64,000 bases of DNA from Capillidium heterosporum (lineage: Eukaryota > Entomophthoromycota > Entomophthoromycetes > Entomophthorales > Capillidiaceae), in assembly GCA_016630905.1 (NCBI GenBank), contig WBMQ01000003.1:434001-498000 (forward strand), written 5' to 3'. Below are positions 36,374-46,947 of the stretch, one piece after another; the stretch's first letter is position 1, and the number at the start of each line of letters is the position of its first letter. Below the pieces are notes generated by a model, which did no database searches, was not told the origin of the DNA, and worked only from the letters and a program-made list of their open reading frames with translations. The position numbers and the translations under genes are program-made.

Positions 36374-36835
36374 TTACCTAAAAGCTTTGAAACTACATAC
36401 CCTCCTACCATGCTTTTTAAAATGGGTAGCATAAAACTCAATTGGGATAGCCAACTGCTTATAGGAACATTTGTTACAGCAGCACCAAACTAATTCATGA
36501 ATGTTATGTTTTGATTTGATATGAGTACGTAGTCGCGACTTGTCGTCATAAACTTTGTCACAAGGTACGACAAAACACTGGCAGTTCTTTATCTCCGAGT
36601 CGTATTGGAAGGTAGATTTAGGTTCCTGGTGCAAGTTGGGTTTAGGCTTTATCTTGCGTAAATTGGTGTCCAAGGGGTAGATGGTCAAGTCATCTAACTC
36701 TTGTAAGGGGTTGGGTAGTATCTTGTTGAGCTGCTTTTTGGTGAATTTGTGGTCGGTCTCAGCAACTTCCATTTTTTGATTTAGCGTAAAAGGGAAGGCT
36801 TTGGAGTTGAAATGCTTTGGCGATGCATCTTCCAT
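36374..36835 (-). CDS. Small C2H2-type zinc-finger protein
   Basis: A single exon of 153 aa. The C-terminal half holds a C2H2 finger CQCFVVPCDKVYDDKSRLRTHIKSKH, read as Cys-x5-Cys (or Cys-x7-Cys) and His-x4-His with the usual Arg-Leu-x-x-His helix. A second cysteine/histidine group follows (WCCCNKCSYK to ATHFKKH). The N-terminal 80 residues are Lys/Pro-rich and have no recognisable fold. It is probably a nuclear nucleic-acid-binding protein; its targets are unknown. The start is the first ATG. The downstream finger is atypical in spacing, so the second domain is less certain. Confidence 0.6.
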   Translation of the reverse strand: MEDASPKHFNSKAFPFTLNQKMEVAETDHKFTKKQLNKILPNPLQELDDLTIYPLDTNLRKIKPKPNLHQEPKSTFQYDSEIKNCQCFVVPCDKVYDDKSRLRTHIKSKHNIHELVWCCCNKCSYKQLAIPIEFYATHFKKHGRRVCSFKAFR

Positions 36836-37264
36836 GTTATGAAGTTGAAGTTGATAAAGTTGAAGGAGTTGACCTTGAAACTTGAACTTCCTAATTGGTT
36901 TAACCGTTTGCTAGGTGGATCTAACAACTAAACACCAAGTCATTGGAAGTTGAGATCCATGAACAAGTAAATAAGGCGGGCTCAAATAGGGATATTGTTG
37001 GTTGTAAAAGTTTACACCCGAAATAAAGTTCAACTAATAGTGAACTAAGCATGAATGACCTATAAATATGAAAATTACAAAGGTATAGAACTAGTTTCAC
37101 ATAAAAATGGCTGCAAAAGTTTACATATGAATGTATATTCTTCAAGTTATACATTTGATGTATCAAGCATGCTTTTATATGAATGATAATCCAAATAGAA
37201 AAATCAAAACTGTAGAAATATATATTTTATTACTAGCACATCTGAGAGCAATACAAAAAGTTCC

Positions 37265-37411
37265 CTAGTTTCTATAGCTAGCTTCCTTCAAATCAGATTC
37301 AGCATCTGGTCCATCCAAATGTAAGCTTCCGTCCCTTTTGACTACGACACCACCATCTACGAATACCAAAACTACAAATACCAAGGCTGCAACGACAATT
37401 TGAAATTTCAT
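37265..37411 (-). CDS. 48-aa secreted peptide precursor with Kex2-type site
   Basis: A very short intronless gene. It starts MKFQIVVAALVFVVLVFV, a clear signal peptide, followed by a Val-rich segment and Lys-Arg at residues 25-26. What follows Lys-Arg is a 22-residue acidic peptide, DGSLHLDGPDAESDLKEASY plus Arg-Asn. The order signal peptide, Lys-Arg, short mature peptide is that of Kex2-processed fungal peptides such as alpha-type pheromones or small effectors. There is only one mature copy and no cysteine. No farnesylation motif is present. It is transcribed divergently from the UPF0598 gene, 289 nt away. The function is unknown; processing at Lys-Arg is inference. Confidence 0.6.
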   Translation of the reverse strand: MKFQIVVAALVFVVLVFVDGGVVVKRDGSLHLDGPDAESDLKEASYRN

Positions 37412-37700
37412 TTTCAACTAAACATCACATATTTTGTAGCAAAGCTTACTATTTATACAAATATCTTAAAACCTACATCAGCCAAAATAGATTTCACCTC
37501 AATTATACGTGTATCTATATATTTACTAGTATTTAAAAGCTTCAAGTATTTACCACCACCAAATTTAAACAATTATGGGTGTAAATTAAAACTCTATATA
37601 AATTAAGCCAATTATCTACTAATCTAATGCCACATGATACGTAACCTTTAAGTTTCTAAGCTCCCTAAATTCTAATCATTTTGATGAGCTTTACAACAAG

Positions 37701-38340
37701 ATGGCAAGCAAACTTCAACTCCGACACTACTTCTACTTTGTTGATAGTAGTGGGCAGCTATTTTTAAATACGACCAAGCATAAAAACTTTACCTCATGTA
37801 TCATTTTTCAATATATCTCTATTTTAGCAACCTACAAAGTAAAACTAACCTGTTATTTTTCACTAGGCTTCCGCGACAAAGTATTTTTAAATTTCTTCTT
37901 CAAACGTGTACAGCCCAACACTTTCCAAGAGTTCCCCAGCTTTAAGTTTATAAGTAAATGTGGTCCTGAACTAAACTTCATTGAAGCTCAAGATACCCCA
38001 ATAGTGTTTACCGACTTGGTAGGTAACTTATTCCTTGATTTCAATACCTTTATCCTAACTTTTTTCTATTCCAATTTTTATAGATGGCAAATTGAAGTGG
38101 GGTGGCGACTTAACTTATAGTCTATTATCCAACCAACTTTTTTACGATTATGATTCTGGAAAAGTCTACCACCCAAGTCCACTACCTTTGATAAATAGTC
38201 CCTTTGGCAAGTTCAATTTAAGCTTGCTAAAATCAGAAATACTTTTCAAGTATTCGGATAGGTTCGACTTTGAAACAAATAAGTTTTGGTGTCCAGTTAC
38301 GGATACTAGGTTTGAGTTGAATAGATTGGATAGAGCTTGA
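37701..38340 (+). CDS. UPF0598 (C8orf82-like) family protein
   Basis: The exons are 37701-37797, 37867-38022 and 38084-38340. Phases agree for 169 aa. It matches the UPF0598 family along its length: YFYFVDSSGQLFLNTTKHKN at the N-terminus, then FTSCFRDKVFLNFFF across intron 1, SKCGPELNFIEAQDTPIVFT in the middle and KVYHPSPLP with a Gly-containing C-terminal region. The animal homologue C8orf82 is small and of unknown function. No signal peptide is evident. The second donor (38023) was chosen over one 5 nt upstream because it alone keeps frame. Confidence 0.85.
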
Positions 38341-40336
38341 GATGAGCTTTTTCAAGGTTAATAAAGTTTTGTAAATTTCTATAGTTAAATTTGCAACGAT
38401 ATATTTGTTGTTGATATACAACCTATTCTTTGTTATATTGCTTTCCTAGTAACCACTTAAGCATCGTATTATATTCTTTCTAAAAGGAGCTGTGAAGCAA
38501 TGTAGTTTTACTACAGCGAGTAGTAACTCTAAAGCTAGATTGAAAACTTTAGATTTCGTCAACTATAGAGCAATTGAAAGCTGAAAGATTTGCAATTCGA
38601 ATGTCGTACTTTCTACTTTCACAAAGGTCGCTATATAGTTTATTGGGATTGATTGTAAGCAAAGGTGGATTGAACTAGGTACGGTATGCCTTGCGACGTA
38701 GTGTGGCTGTCAATTTTCTACTAGCGGCTCGCTGTATTTATAAATGTATAGGTTGGTGCATATATTTACTATATGCTAACCTAAACTTTGACAATAATGT
38801 AAATTTTATTCCATTATGTTCTCAGTTCAAGGTATTCAAACATCTAAATATACAATGTTTTAGTACCTTGGCTACTTGTACATCAAAACTAAAATCTAGC
38901 AACAGCTGAACCTAAAATACTCGGGATCATCCATTACATTTGTACTGCTCTTCCTAGGTAAACTTCTAAAGCTCAATACTTCAAGTTTCTTTAGATGGAC
39001 TGTATTGATAACTCCAAATAAAAGTTTGATTTATCGAATATCTAATTTAAAAGTACTATAAACTAAAATGTATATATAAAGACGTTGTACCCTGTCATTT
39101 TCGACCTCAGAATTGAATAACAACGACATTGGTTATCGGAATGTAAAGTTTTTATAAGATTGTTGTGCATCACTTTCTATTTCTAAATTTAATTACTACA
39201 ATTCGATATATAAAGCACAAGGCAAGGACGAATATAATACTTGCATATATTTGGAGGTATAGAAGCAATTTCTTTGTAGCAATGTTTTGCACCTTTACCA
39301 CTATCTATCGAAATATTCTATCCAATAGATCATTAGTAAAGTTATAATATTCTGAAGCTATATAATTTTCACTTTCAGACTTAGGTCTAATAGATAGTTT
39401 GAAATATAATGTCATATAGTGTTACTTTAGACAAGCTTTTCCATTTCAAAGATACAACACTGTTCAGTTATATGAACTTGATAAATTTCCTAAATAATAT
39501 AATGCATTTTAAAAGCAGTAAATTGATGAAGTTGGCTTAAAACAACGGTGTATATTCAAATCGTAATTTTGAAAAGCCCAGTCGTTTAGAATTGAGCAAG
39601 CCTAGACATAGTAGCACCTAAATGCCAATTTTTACATCTAGTTAATTACATTTCATGCTACCTATTTGATGCAACAAAAAGAATAGAACAGTAATACAAT
39701 GTAGCCAAGTGCTTTCGTCAAGAATTTTAAAGTTTTGATTGGATTTGATAGTTGCCATCTTACCAGATCCTTTGAATAAAAGATATTGTTGTAGTGGCTT
39801 GTGGAGATAATTCCGCAAGGTACAGGGCTGTTCTATTTGAAATGGTTATACTACCGTCTAGAATTATACAAATTAATGTTGAAAAGTTTCTAAACTTTAA
39901 TAGTGCTTTGATCACTATTGGATGAGTCAATTTTGCAGTTGAACTCAATCAAAAGCTTCATTGAATTCTGAACATGCTAGTGTGTAATCTTGGGCTTATA
40001 GCGAGAATACACAGTTTTGAAATATGTCAAAGTAGATGTCGTTCTTCAAGATACATACAGCAGCAAGAAATTTATTACGTTTGGTGGCTTTTAGAAAAGG
40101 TATACCACATCGTAGAATTCTCTTACCTTTCAATATTACACATTGGTCTAATATATTTGGCATAACCTTTAATAAGCCTTAAAACTCGACCTACAATTAT
40201 CTTTGTTACAACTTGTATTCACCAATGGCATCAATACCATAAGCTTTACAAGTCACCAGTAGCAATCTAGGTATATAAAGGCCCAAAACTTTCTTGAAAG
40301 ATATTATGAACCAATCAACCAGCAATCGTAGAAAAT
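38341..40336. other. 2-kb intergenic region with a TATA box at its end
   Basis: AT-rich, with chance-like short frames only. TATATAAA at 40272-40279 lies about 60 nt before the ATG at 40337 and is the likely promoter of the small secreted gene that follows. Confidence 0.4.
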
Positions 40337-40519
40337 ATGAAGTTTACCTCTATCGTATCTTTATTACTCGTAGTCGTTGCCCCAATCTTAGCTACCCACA
40401 AACCTAGCTGCAAACCCGAGACCAAGACCGTTACTGAAACTAAATCTGCTACTGTAACTAAGACCGATACCAAGACTAAGACTGTAACTAAAACTGCTCC
40501 TTGCTCCTCCAAGTATTAA
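40337..40519 (+). CDS. Small secreted Thr-rich protein, MKFTSIVS family
   Basis: 60 aa. The signal peptide MKFTSIVSLLLVVVAPILA is shared with the genes at 42045, 44230 and 48183. The mature part is HKPSC, a Thr/Lys/Val alternating stretch (KTVTETKSATVTKTDT), then TAPCSSKY. Two cysteines bracket the Thr-rich segment. Alternating Thr-Val and Thr-Glu runs suggest an extended, probably O-glycosylated surface peptide. The function is not known. It is the lysine-rich member of the family. A TATA box sits at 40272. Confidence 0.65.
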   Translation: MKFTSIVSLLLVVVAPILATHKPSCKPETKTVTETKSATVTKTDTKTKTVTKTAPCSSKY

Positions 40520-41879
40520 ATTTGATATTCGTGATATTTTAAATAAACCTAGTTTTTATGATGTTCGTTTTATTAATATATATACTTTTATGCCACACAA
40601 ATTACTATATATATTAGAGCTTCCAACATGCCTTATCCTTCCTCAATATATTAAAATTTTAATTCCTAAGCAATATCTACTCTTTAGTAGGCTTTCAACC
40701 AATTAACTCAAGTTAGAAAGAAAATTCTACTGTAGGTATGTATTTTGAAGTATATATAAATACAAATGAATGAAAAACCCAATACAAAAATTTATAAGGT
40801 ATTTACTACATATATACTTTCGTCTATTTGCGTGCTATTGATACCGCCATATTAATCCTCCATAAAAATTCGATTTTTCATCAAATTCAACTGAGAAGCA
40901 ATAGTTTCAGCTTTCGATTAGTCTATTTTATAGTTGAGAAATTTGGAGGATATCATTTTGGATATTTGAAAACTATATATGTGTATCTGCACATCCACTA
41001 TGGATTTTTCATCCTCCATTTCTGCAGGCATATACCTGAAGCTTTACCAATGGAGGAGGTACAGATGGATCTGCATGGACCATTTGTCGCACTGCCTATA
41101 TTGATGGAATTCTTTTCAATAAAGCAGGGGCTTGGCCTAACATCCAATGGCCCCAATAAAACCTATATAGATTTTCCTAGCTACTAAATAGATAGGTATG
41201 GTATAAAACCAGTCATATTTATAATTGTAGATGTCTATAATATAATAAATTGTAAACCAGTATGCTGCTTGGTCCATCAAAGCTAACGTACCTTTGCTAG
41301 AATATATTTGAACTCTAGCATCAGTATACAGCTGCCTAACCAAGAACTGGGGCCAAAGTTTTCAGCCTATACATAAATGTACATACTTCAAAGCATCAAT
41401 TAGTACAATAAGAAATAAAAGCTGTTATTTTTAGCTATATAGTTACTACATTTTGCTTTAAATCTAAAATAAATATTAAAAATATATATATTAAACTCCA
41501 ATCATTTACTCTTGGACCATCCAGCCATCTATTAACATATAATTTATAAATATTTAATAAAGTTCATCCACTTTCACCTGACGATTCTAGCAAACATGAA
41601 TATAATTATCTCAACCTACTTAACCATAGACCAAGTTGTAGCAGGCGTAACCCTATTTGACACAAATGGTTGTAAATTGCAAAAATATGTCTAGAGCAGC
41701 TGAGCTCGTCATACGTACAATTTCAACTGAAGATACAAGTGCTGATGCCATAGCTATCGCATATTCCCAATCCAAAAAGATAAGAGTAATTTTTCCCTCC
41801 ATTAAATCAAGGAGCTTCATAGAATAATACTACCTCACTTCATCCAGATCTAAAGCTAAAGGAGTTGTTGGATAGAAAA
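40520..41879. other. Intergenic AT-rich
   Basis: No supported gene. The frame at 40828-41187 lacks protein-like composition. The sequence just before 41880 is unique and is not part of the inverted repeat. Confidence 0.35.
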
Positions 41880-42338
41880 GGATCGTAGAAACACTTGACT
41901 AACAATCAATAAATTTACTAACCGCTGCATATGCTTCTTTGCTACATTTATATGAATAGTTTGTTGTTTATTGTAAAAATTTAATACTGTTAAAGTAAAA
42001 GCCAGTTTTATTTCAAAAAAGTTTGAGATGCTACAACACTACATCTAGTAGTAGGGGCGGGAGCATGGGGCAGTCTCAGTTACGATTGAAGTCTTTGTAA
42101 CCTCGTGAGTTTCAGTCTTGGTCTCGGTTGCAGTAACGGTAGTCGAACTAGTTTCTGTGACGGTGGAAGTAACAGTGGCGCAGCTAGGTTTGTAGTTGGC
42201 CAGAGCCGGGGTAGCGGCTACAAGAAGTAAGGATACGATGGAAGTGAATTTCATTTTAGCAGTGTCTGGTTGATATTGCTTTTTGTGTTTGTTAGATGCT
42301 ATCCAGATTTTGATCCTTTATATATCATTCTTCACGTA
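41880..42338. repeat. Inverted repeat, arm A (partner 44146-44608)
   Basis: It is the reverse complement of 44146-44608 with, by eye, full identity except one 3-nt gap and a 1-2 nt difference at the outer end. It carries the whole gene at 42045, its TATA box at 42316-42324 and its 3' flank. The last roughly 20 nt match the 3' end of the neighbouring Pro-rich gene in arm B. This shows that arm A was copied from B. Confidence 0.93.
42045..42254 (-). CDS. Small secreted Thr-rich protein, MKFTSIVS family (copy A)
   Basis: 69 aa. The signal peptide MKFTSIVSLLLVAATPALA is followed by NYKPSC, then Thr/Val/Glu alternation (TVTSTVTETSSTTVTATETK) and TAPCSRPYY. It is identical in protein and DNA to the gene at 44230 on the opposite strand. 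The two cysteines and the aromatic end are family features. It is probably O-glycosylated and extracellular; the function is unknown. Confidence 0.7.
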   Translation of the reverse strand: MKFTSIVSLLLVAATPALANYKPSCATVTSTVTETSSTTVTATETKTETHEVTKTSIVTETAPCSRPYY

Positions 42339-44145
42339 ACTGTCTTTACTTAAGCTTACCTTATAGTCGCAGCTGTCGAGTTGATTTTGCTATAAAGACA
42401 ACTATTGATCTACTCAATTTTAAGGCTTTACAAAAATAGCTGAATACCTTGGGCTTTCTAAATTTTCGACAATAGCCGACATGACGAGGTGATAAGTGCC
42501 TCAGATAGTCACCTCCAAGTATATCAAGCCATTTACTAGCGGTTTTTATGGGAAAGCAGCCTACCAAATGCTAATACGCTGTGTTATTTAGCCCATAGCT
42601 ATATTAAGGAAAATAGCCAACATTTCTGCAATAATTATAATAGAGAATATTAGATATATCTGCTGCATATGCCATTTAGAAACCGGACAAGCTGCTTCAG
42701 TTTGGGAAAAACCTTCCACCTTCAGCAAGCCCCTCAACTGAATATAATACTGTTATTAAAGTTTAAAATAGCTGGAGCAATCGTGCTAAAACTGTATATA
42801 TGTACAACTAATTCATTTAATTTGAAGAAAAGTATTATATTTGGATATAAAATTCTAACTTCCATATATTTTTAGAATATAAAGCCTTATAGCAAAGGTG
42901 TTAATTATAGGATGTTGACAAAATGGCTTTCGGAATTATCTCCTTATAGCTCATCAGGCTAGTATACGTCGTTTACTATATAAAAGTCTCGATACATTGG
43001 TTAACTCCAATTTAGATCAAGCTTTATGTTCATATAGGCACCGTAGCATATACCTATCTGTACTATACTATTCAATTAATTCGATAAGGTTTCTTAATCG
43101 AGTTTGGAAAAAATCACCTAGGCTTTTGAACCAAGGAGTAACGTCCTTGATATTATAATAAACAGTTGGCATGATAGTATAAATGTCTAAAAATAAAAGT
43201 GTTGGTATACAAATGTCAATTTATCTAAGCTTGAACAAATATAAATTATAAGGCTTTTACTGGAATCACCTAAATTGAATTATATTTATTTGATCAAGTC
43301 TACAAAGCTTACTGCTTTTGAAACGCACATTTAATATAAAAAGCCTTACTTAGAATGACTACATAAATAGTAAACTTCTATAAACACAGAGACATAATGC
43401 TATAGTAATATACTATGTGTAGTATAACTATAATGCACGCCTTTGATTTGAAGTTTACTACTGTAGCTCCAAAGATGAATTTGTTGCTGTATATATCTTT
43501 AAACTTTGAGGTGATTCAAATGAATACTTCAAATTCCAGGTATATAGATACTTTATGAAATACAAAGTTCAATTTGAGACAACAAATAATGTAAATAAGT
43601 GTGTCCAGATCCGAGGTTTTCGTATTTCTGCAGACCTTCAGGAGCTTCTAAATTATCGATTTTTATAAAGTATATTAGTTAGAAACCATAATTTCAAGTA
43701 GCTTAAACTTTTTAGTAGCTTGGAGCAATAGATTCCGACAAATGTGGTAGCAACTTTTTAGTTGGTGATAGTATTTTAAATAAGAAGGACTTGTCAAAGC
43801 CTGAGGCGATTTGCTCCATCTTTTAAGTATGCCGCAAAAATATCCAACATCTTTTAATAAAATCATCGCATTGATTTTCTATAACTCTCATCTTCTATAT
43901 AGTGTACTATAAAAACATTTAAATGGCTTATTCATGCTCCAAATATATCAATATATGGGTTACTACGTCTAGTGGTGCATATTTGTGGCATTTGGCACTT
44001 TGTTATGCAAGTTGATTTCAAAATTTCGAAAAGTTCAAGGTATCTGTTATTTAAAAAGCCTTAGAGCCAGGCATATTGACAGTCTTATTTTTATAACAGT
44101 GAAACTGAAGATAATAGTTACATTGAAAGCTTTAACAACAATATC
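42339..44145. other. 1.8-kb spacer between the inverted-repeat arms
   Basis: AT-rich with no supported gene. No transposase-like frame, terminal repeat or poly-A tract was recognised, so the spacer does not explain how the inverted duplication arose. Confidence 0.45.
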
Positions 44146-44608
44146 TACGTGAAGAATGATATATAAAGGATCAAAATCTGGATAGCATCTAACAAACACA
44201 AAAAGCAATATCAACCAGACACTGCTAAAATGAAATTCACTTCCATCGTATCCTTACTTCTTGTAGCCGCTACCCCGGCTCTGGCCAACTACAAACCTAG
44301 CTGCGCCACTGTTACTTCCACCGTCACAGAAACTAGTTCGACTACCGTTACTGCAACCGAGACCAAGACTGAAACTCACGAGGTTACAAAGACTTCAATC
44401 GTAACTGAGACTGCCCCATGCTCCCGCCCCTACTACTAGATGTAGTGTTGTAGCATCTCAAACTTTTTTGAAATAAAACTGGCTTTTACTTTAACAGTAT
44501 TAAATTTTTACAATAAACAACAAACTATTCATATAAATGTAGCAAAGAAGCATATGCAGCGGTTAGTAAATTTATTGATTGTTAGTCAAGAAGTGTTTCT
44601 ACGACCTC
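44146..44608. repeat. Inverted repeat, arm B (partner 41880-42338)
   Basis: It holds the second copy of the Thr-rich gene with TATA box 44160-44168 and runs through its 3' flank into the last codons of the convergent Pro-rich gene. It looks like the parental arm, because the neighbouring gene is complete only here. Confidence 0.93.
44230..44439 (+). CDS. Small secreted Thr-rich protein, MKFTSIVS family (copy B)
   Basis: It is identical to copy A at 42045-42254: a 69-aa protein with signal peptide, PSC motif, Thr-Val-Glu alternation and CSRPYY end. It converges on the Pro-rich gene that ends at 44586. Identity including silent positions implies very recent duplication or ongoing gene conversion between the arms. 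Confidence 0.7.
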   Translation: MKFTSIVSLLLVAATPALANYKPSCATVTSTVTETSSTTVTATETKTETHEVTKTSIVTETAPCSRPYY

Positions 44609-44973
44609 CATTATTAGTTACCGCCTTAGGAGGGGGCTGAATATTCGGTGTCGAAGGGGTTTGAGGTCTAGAAGGCTGCGGGTTGGGGTTAGGAGGATTT
44701 GTGTTATGTAGGGGTAAAAGTGGTGTGTTGGCCGCCTCTTTGTTTTTCTTAATCTCACTGTGGATGGTGGCGGCGCCACCAGCAACGGCACAGAGACCAG
44801 AAACTGTACTCACTGCACTACCCCAAGCTCCAGGTAAGTACTTGCCTGACTTGAGTTCCAATCGTACCAAAGATGCTCACCCCAGCTGCCGCTTGTGCAA
44901 AGTTGGGCCACTTCATGGCATCGGAGCCTAAGGTTGCTAGAGTTGCTACGAGAAAGTGGAGGAGCTTGACCAT
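44586..44973 (-). pseudogene. Pro-rich small secreted protein, frame broken by one extra base
   Basis: It is a paralogue of the gene at 61413. It starts MVKLLHFLVATLATLGSDA (signal peptide), continues WPNFAQAAAGVSIFGTIGTQV, then shifts frame near 44844-44850, where AGGC replaces the expected AGC. It continues as KYLPGAWGSAVSTVSGL, a Lys-rich segment, a Pro-rich region (PNPNPQPSRPQTPS) and GGRRNTS. Total length is 3n+1, fitting a single inserted base. Either the gene is recently inactivated or the base is a sequencing error. If it is an error, the protein is about 128 aa. The Ala/Gly-rich core may be membrane-active or may self-associate; that is speculation. Confidence 0.6.
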
Positions 44974-46248
44974 ATTATTGTTGAAGTTGAGTTCGTACTA
45001 ATTGGTATTTCAAGTAGTATGATTTTATATGTACTATATATACGTATGTTCTTTTGGAGTTTACTAGGTGCTAGCTACATGATTATTGTGGTATATTAAC
45101 AAAGACATACCTTTGCCTTATATATAGCTCACTGTCTTACCACTTACTACTTATAGCCATTCGATATATTAGAATTTGAATAGATTATGTTGCTGGAACA
45201 GCGAGATTCGATTTCGATAAATAAGAAGGCTTCTAAACTACTTTTACTACAAAGTATACTAGCTCCTAAAGCTTATACCGTTTGACGTGATCGTAAATTT
45301 TCATAAATACTTTAATACTTTTGAAAAAAGTAAAGTACTATGCGATAAAAATAGCAATAGTAAAGGAACAATAGGTATAATAGTCTACACTTATACATCT
45401 CTATAAAATTCCACTAATGCCGAGGGGATTAAAGGAGCTTATAACCCATTTTGAATAAAAGATCCGAAACATTACATCTTTGACAGTCTTTTGTCATTCT
45501 AGAGAAGGTAAATACAGTGTTTAATTCTACGGTTCTTCATACAATAAATACAGTAGAATATATATCTGCTATACGTGACTGTAAACAGTATATGAAAGGG
45601 AACATTGGGATAACATATAGGACTACCCATCGGTGGGTAAATGTAAAATTCAATTGGCATTTCGTTGCAGTATCCTTTTTCAATACAGTAAATTCATTTA
45701 TCCTGGTCTACATTTACTATATTTATATCGGTATATACTTCAAATCACTCCTCATCAATATTCCATTCTAATTTACGATTGATCATCTTTAGATCTATCT
45801 AGGATAACTTTAAGTGATGAATGGAACCCAGCTATCCAAAGTAGATGTAGAGGTGCAATCAATAGATATTTTACTTTGAATGGAAATAACATTTATTGAG
45901 CTAGTTTATATCCCCGCAAGTTTTATTTTCCCAATAGCTACAGTAAGAAATCTACAAGGTTCCGACTCATCATTTCATTTAACATGAGTGTGTGGTCTTT
46001 GATAGCTTGATAAATCATTTTTGACAATCAATAAATGGGATATACTCATACTTTGAGAAGGTTATCGATGCCTGTAAGTAACAGCAAAGTAGACGTGAAG
46101 CAATCTCAAAGCAGTCAAACTCGCAGTTTTTATATTAGTTGACTAGAAAGATAATATCAAAGGACATCCTACGTTTGGAAGCAGTAGAATCAATAAATAA
46201 AAACTTTAGATTTCTTTAAAACTATACTTTATTTGTCTAGAAAAAATC
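44974..46248. other. Intergenic AT-rich
   Basis: No supported gene. The frame at 45517 lacks an ATG start and has low complexity. Confidence 0.35.
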
Positions 46249-46947
46249 TCAGTAGTAAGGACGTCTTGAAGTGGGTCTGTAGTTACAACCGTAGGGCTGT
46301 ACAGTAACGGTAACAGTACCAGTATTGGTTACGGTCTCGGTTTGAGTTATTGTGTTTGGATTGCATGGGGATGGACAATCAGTAGGTTGAACGGTAGGCA
46401 GTGACAGTTCCCGTAGAAGTGACTGTATTAGTCAGAGTTACAGGTACTAGGGTAGCATGGGGATGGGCAGTTCGTGGGCTGTACGGTGGCAGTAATAGTA
46501 CCAGTGGAAGTTACAGTTTCAGTCCTGAGTTACAGTACTAGGGTAGCATGGAGATGGGCAGTTCGTGGGCTGGACGGTGGCTGTGATGGTACCTGTTGAA
46601 GTAAAGGTTTCAGTCTGAGTTACCGTGTTAGGGTAACATGGGGATGGACAACCAGTGGGTTGTACGACATTTGTGATGGTACCGGTAGAGGTAACTGTTT
46701 CAGTCTGAGTTACCGTGTTAGGATAACATGGGGATGGGCAGTTAGTAGGTGGAATGGTGGCGGTGATAGTGTCGGTGGAAGTTACAGTTTGGGTCTGTGT
46801 AATTGTATTCGGTCTACACCAACGGCGACGATACCCTTCCACGTCATTCGCCTCGAAGTTACCATCTCCGTTCTGACCGGTAGGGTACTGGGCTTGGAGG
46901 GCAAGTACGAGACATGTTACAACTATAACCTTAGGTAAATATTTCAT
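46249..46947 (-). CDS. Secreted protein with about 30-aa Thr/Cys tandem repeats; three single-base insertions
   Basis: The signal peptide MKYLPKVIVVTCLVLALQA is followed by a short linker with YRRRW (a possible Kex2 site) and then repeats of about 30 residues built as CPSPCYPNTVTQTETVTSTG plus TIT-x-x-VQPT. The frame is broken by extra bases near 46524, 46443 and 46396. Total length is exactly 3n (699 nt), so the three insertions cancel and the final segment ending SRRPYY is in the starting frame. As written, the first frame stops at 46519 after 142 aa. The Thr-rich repeats with a Cys pair suggest a glycosylated wall or surface protein. The cause of the insertions is unresolved. Confidence 0.6.
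46269..46810. repeat. Tandem 90-nt coding repeat
   Basis: About six copies of a 90-nt unit encoding the Thr/Cys repeat of the gene at 46249-46947. Adjacent copies are very similar (the phrase ATGGGGATGGGCAG recurs), so copy number could vary between strains. Confidence 0.75.

Noticed and set aside
40828..41187. 119-codon frame as a gene
   Set aside because: Composition follows the AT-rich background; no promoter, signal peptide or motif supports it.
42339..44145. Spacer between inverted-repeat arms as a transposon body
   Set aside because: No open frame of transposase size, no recognisable terminal repeats at arm borders beyond the gene copies themselves.
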